Source: Polyangiaceae bacterium UTPRO1
Lineage (GTDB): Bacteria; Desulfobacterota; Binatia; UTPRO1
NCBI GenBank assembly: GCA_002050235.1
Contig: MWST01000033.1
Span: 100,170 to 164,169, forward strand
Length of the DNA: 64,000 nt
Direction of reading: 5' to 3'
Shown here: positions 62,281 through 64,000 of the stretch, one piece after another
Numbering within the stretch: the first letter of the stretch is position 1
Layout: every line of letters starts with the position of its first letter
The notes under the pieces: model-generated
The model's database searches: none
Told to the model about the DNA's origin: nothing
Seen by the model: the letters and a program-made list of their open reading frames with translations, nothing else
Program-made: the position numbers and the translations under genes

Positions 62281-63738
62281 CTAGCCCTCGAGCTTCGCCC
62301 GCAAGAGCACGTTGACGAGCGCCGGATTGGCCTTGCCGCCGGTCGCCTTCATGACCTGGCCGACGAAGAACCCGAAGAGCTTCTCCTTGCCGCCGCGGTA
62401 CTCGGCGACCTTGGCGGCGTTGGCCCCGAGCACCTGATCGATCGCCGCCGCGATCGCCCCCTCGTCGGAGACCTGGACGAGGCCGCGGCGCTCGACGATC
62501 GTCGCCGGCGCCGCGCCCGTGGCCAGCATCTCCTCGAAGACCGTCTTGGCGATCTTGCCGCTGATGGTGCCGTCGTCGATGAGGGCGATGAGCGCGCCCA
62601 GGTCTGCTGCGGCGACGGGCCAGCGCTCGATCACCAGAGCATCGTCGAGCTTGTGTTCGCGCACGAGCCGCAAGACGTCGCCCATGACCCAGTTGCTCGC
62701 CGCTTTGGCGTTCCGGTGCGCGGCGACCACCGCTTCGAAGTAGTCGGCGACGTCGCGGCGCGCGGTCAGCACTTCGGCGTCGTACTCCGGGAGGCCGAGG
62801 TCTTCCACGAAGCGCCGGCGACGGGCGTCGGGCAGCTCCGGCAGCGTGCGCCGCACCTCGTCGACGAAGGAGTCCGGGATCACCAGCGGCGGCAGGTCGG
62901 GATCGGGGAAGTAGCGGTAGTCGTGCGCCTCTTCCTTGCTGCGCATCGAGCGCGTTTCGTCGCGGTCGGGATCGTAGAGCCGCGTCTCCTGGACGACGCG
63001 CCCGCCGTCCTGGATCAGCTCGATCTGGCGCTCGAGCTCGTAGTCGATCGCGCGTTCGACGGCGCGGAACGAGTTCATGTTCTTGATCTCGACCTTGGTG
63101 CCGAGCGTCGTCGCGCCCCGCGGCCGCACCGAGACGTTGGCGTCGCAGCGGAAGCTTCCTTCCTCCATGTTGCCGTCGCAGATCTGCAGGTACTGGAGGA
63201 TCGAGCGCAGCGTGCGCAGATAGGCGCCGGCCTCCGCCGGGTGCGTCATGTCCGGCTCGCTCACGATCTCGAGGAGCGGGACGCCGGAGCGGTTGAAGTC
63301 GACGAGGCTGGCGTTGCTGCGGGCGTCATGGATGTTCTTGCCGGTGTCCTCCTCCATGTGGATGCGGGTCAGGCGGACGCGCTTGGTGCCGTTCTCGGTC
63401 GGGACGTCGATCCAGCCGGCTTCGCAGATCGGCAACTCGTACTGGCTGATCTGATAGCCCTTGCAGAGATCGGGGTAGAAGTAGTTCTTGCGCGCCCAGC
63501 GGCTCACGGGCGCGATGCGGCAATGGGTGGCGAGGCCGGCGCGCACCGCGAACTCGACGACGCGCCGGTTCAGGACCGGGAGCATGCCCGGCATGCCGAG
63601 GCAGACGGGGCAGGTGTGTCGGTTCGGCGCTGCGCCGAATGCGGCCGAGCAGCCGCAGAAGATCTTCGCCGCCGTCGCCAGCTCGGCGTGGACCTCGAGC
63701 CCGATCACGCTCTCGTAGTTGCCGAGGCGCAGCGTCAT
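62281..63738 (-). CDS. gatB: Aspartyl/glutamyl-tRNA amidotransferase subunit B
   Basis: 485 residues. [24 protein letters not shown]...[16 protein letters not shown] (zinc and kinase region), [27 protein letters not shown] and the YqeY-like C-terminal tail ([28 protein letters not shown]) are all present. With GatA and GatC it converts Glu-tRNA(Gln) and/or Asp-tRNA(Asn) to the amidated forms. The ATG overlaps the gatA stop (ATGA). Confidence 0.96.
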   Translation of the reverse strand: MTLRLGNYESVIGLEVHAELATAAKIFCGCSAAFGAAPNRHTCPVCLGMPGMLPVLNRRVVEFAVRAGLATHCRIAPVSRWARKNYFYPDLCKGYQISQYELPICEAGWIDVPTENGTKRVRLTRIHMEEDTGKNIHDARSNASLVDFNRSGVPLLEIVSEPDMTHPAEAGAYLRTLRSILQYLQICDGNMEEGSFRCDANVSVRPRGATTLGTKVEIKNMNSFRAVERAIDYELERQIELIQDGGRVVQETRLYDPDRDETRSMRSKEEAHDYRYFPDPDLPPLVIPDSFVDEVRRTLPELPDARRRRFVEDLGLPEYDAEVLTARRDVADYFEAVVAAHRNAKAASNWVMGDVLRLVREHKLDDALVIERWPVAAADLGALIALIDDGTISGKIAKTVFEEMLATGAAPATIVERRGLVQVSDEGAIAAAIDQVLGANAAKVAEYRGGKEKLFGFFVGQVMKATGGKANPALVNVLLRAKLEG

Positions 63739-64000
63739 GCGGGCGCCTGCCTCGGCGTCGGCTCGGGAGGTCGCAGCCGACGCCAGTCCGTTGCCGCCTC
63801 GAACGCGCGCGCCGCGCGCAGCACGATCTCCTCGCCGAAGGGCGGGCCGATCAGCTGCAGCCCGATCGGCAGTCCGGCCGCGTCGCGGCCGCACGGGACG
63901 GCGATGGCCGGGAGCCCGGCGAGATTGACGCCGATGGTCAGGGCGTCCGAGAGATACATCCGCATCGGGTCGGCGGCCTTCTCGCCGATGCGGAACGCGG
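63735..64000 (-). CDS. gatA: Glutamyl-tRNA amidotransferase subunit A, 3' end only
   Basis: C-terminal 88 or so residues of GatA, running off the window edge: [17 protein letters not shown], then [14 protein letters not shown] and [15 protein letters not shown], typical of GatA rather than other amidase-family members. The gene precedes gatB with an ATGA overlap. The amidase signature lies outside the window. Confidence 0.9.
   Translation of the reverse strand, partial: AFRIGEKAADPMRMYLSDALTIGVNLAGLPAIAVPCGRDAAGLPIGLQLIGPPFGEEIVLRAARAFEAATDWRRLRPPEPTPRQAPA

Overview
The window is about 64 kb of gene-dense, high-GC DNA from the chromosome of a Gram-negative, non-spore-forming bacterium of 'deltaproteobacterial' type. 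Pointers are an RpoH-like heat-shock sigma factor with DnaJ and a MerR-like regulator, rpoZ, secA, tlyA, murI and gatB. There are also very large secreted proteins with Cys-rich 'CNDG..C.G..C..G.C' modules and repeated 'CY..K' domains, a style I associate with Binatia/Binatota-like or other deltaproteobacterial-grade lineages. This placement is an inference. I saw no rRNA, tRNA, CRISPR array, transposase, integrase or phage gene.

Layout: 1-4561 holds the end of a polyprenyl synthase gene, tlyA, rpoZ and a heat-shock block (dnaJ, cbpM-like, rpoH-like). 4912-11800 is a lipid/CoA block (thiolase, acyl-CoA ligase, NnrS, TetR) followed by an LLM-type oxidoreductase and a radical SAM protein. 11850-13655 has a coding remnant, a small exported Cys protein, queD and a lipoprotein. 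13666-17691 (minus strand) is the most striking locus: a di-iron oxygenase-like protein, an SCP2-like carrier and a qNOR homologue carrying nitric oxide dismutase (Nod) substitutions. Next to it, 17935-22356 encodes a secreted fusion of a PQQ sugar dehydrogenase-like propeller, Cys-rich modules and five CxxCH haem motifs. 22674-25417 holds small and regulatory genes (two TetR, DUF2249, a Crp/Fnr protein). 25853-31296 has a ThDP enzyme, a MoaB-like protein, exported proteins, engB and a glycosyltransferase.

31448-42306 holds a repeat-containing exported protein, a spore-photoproduct-lyase-like radical SAM enzyme, murI, a HelD-like helicase coupled to a small coiled-coil membrane protein, an enoyl-CoA hydratase, an SDR and a metallophosphoesterase/DUF2238 pair. 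42435-48915 runs secA, argJ, then a coupled pair of a zinc-finger/histone-fold protein and a SET-domain methyltransferase, then an amidase. 49228-56727 has two giant exported proteins flanking a LuxR-type regulator with a degenerate receiver. 56900-64000 has hrpB, a ferritin-like protein, rlmN, a methyltransferase, and gatB with the 3' end of gatA.

Two systems stand out. (1) A putative intra-aerobic module in which Nod would turn NO into N2 and O2 and a co-transcribed di-iron protein could spend that O2 on a lipophilic substrate held by the SCP2 protein; NO-linked genes (nnrS, DUF2249, Crp/Fnr) and beta-oxidation genes lie nearby. (2) A bacterial histone-fold protein whose stop codon overlaps the start of a SET-domain lysine methyltransferase, a candidate histone-modification pair.
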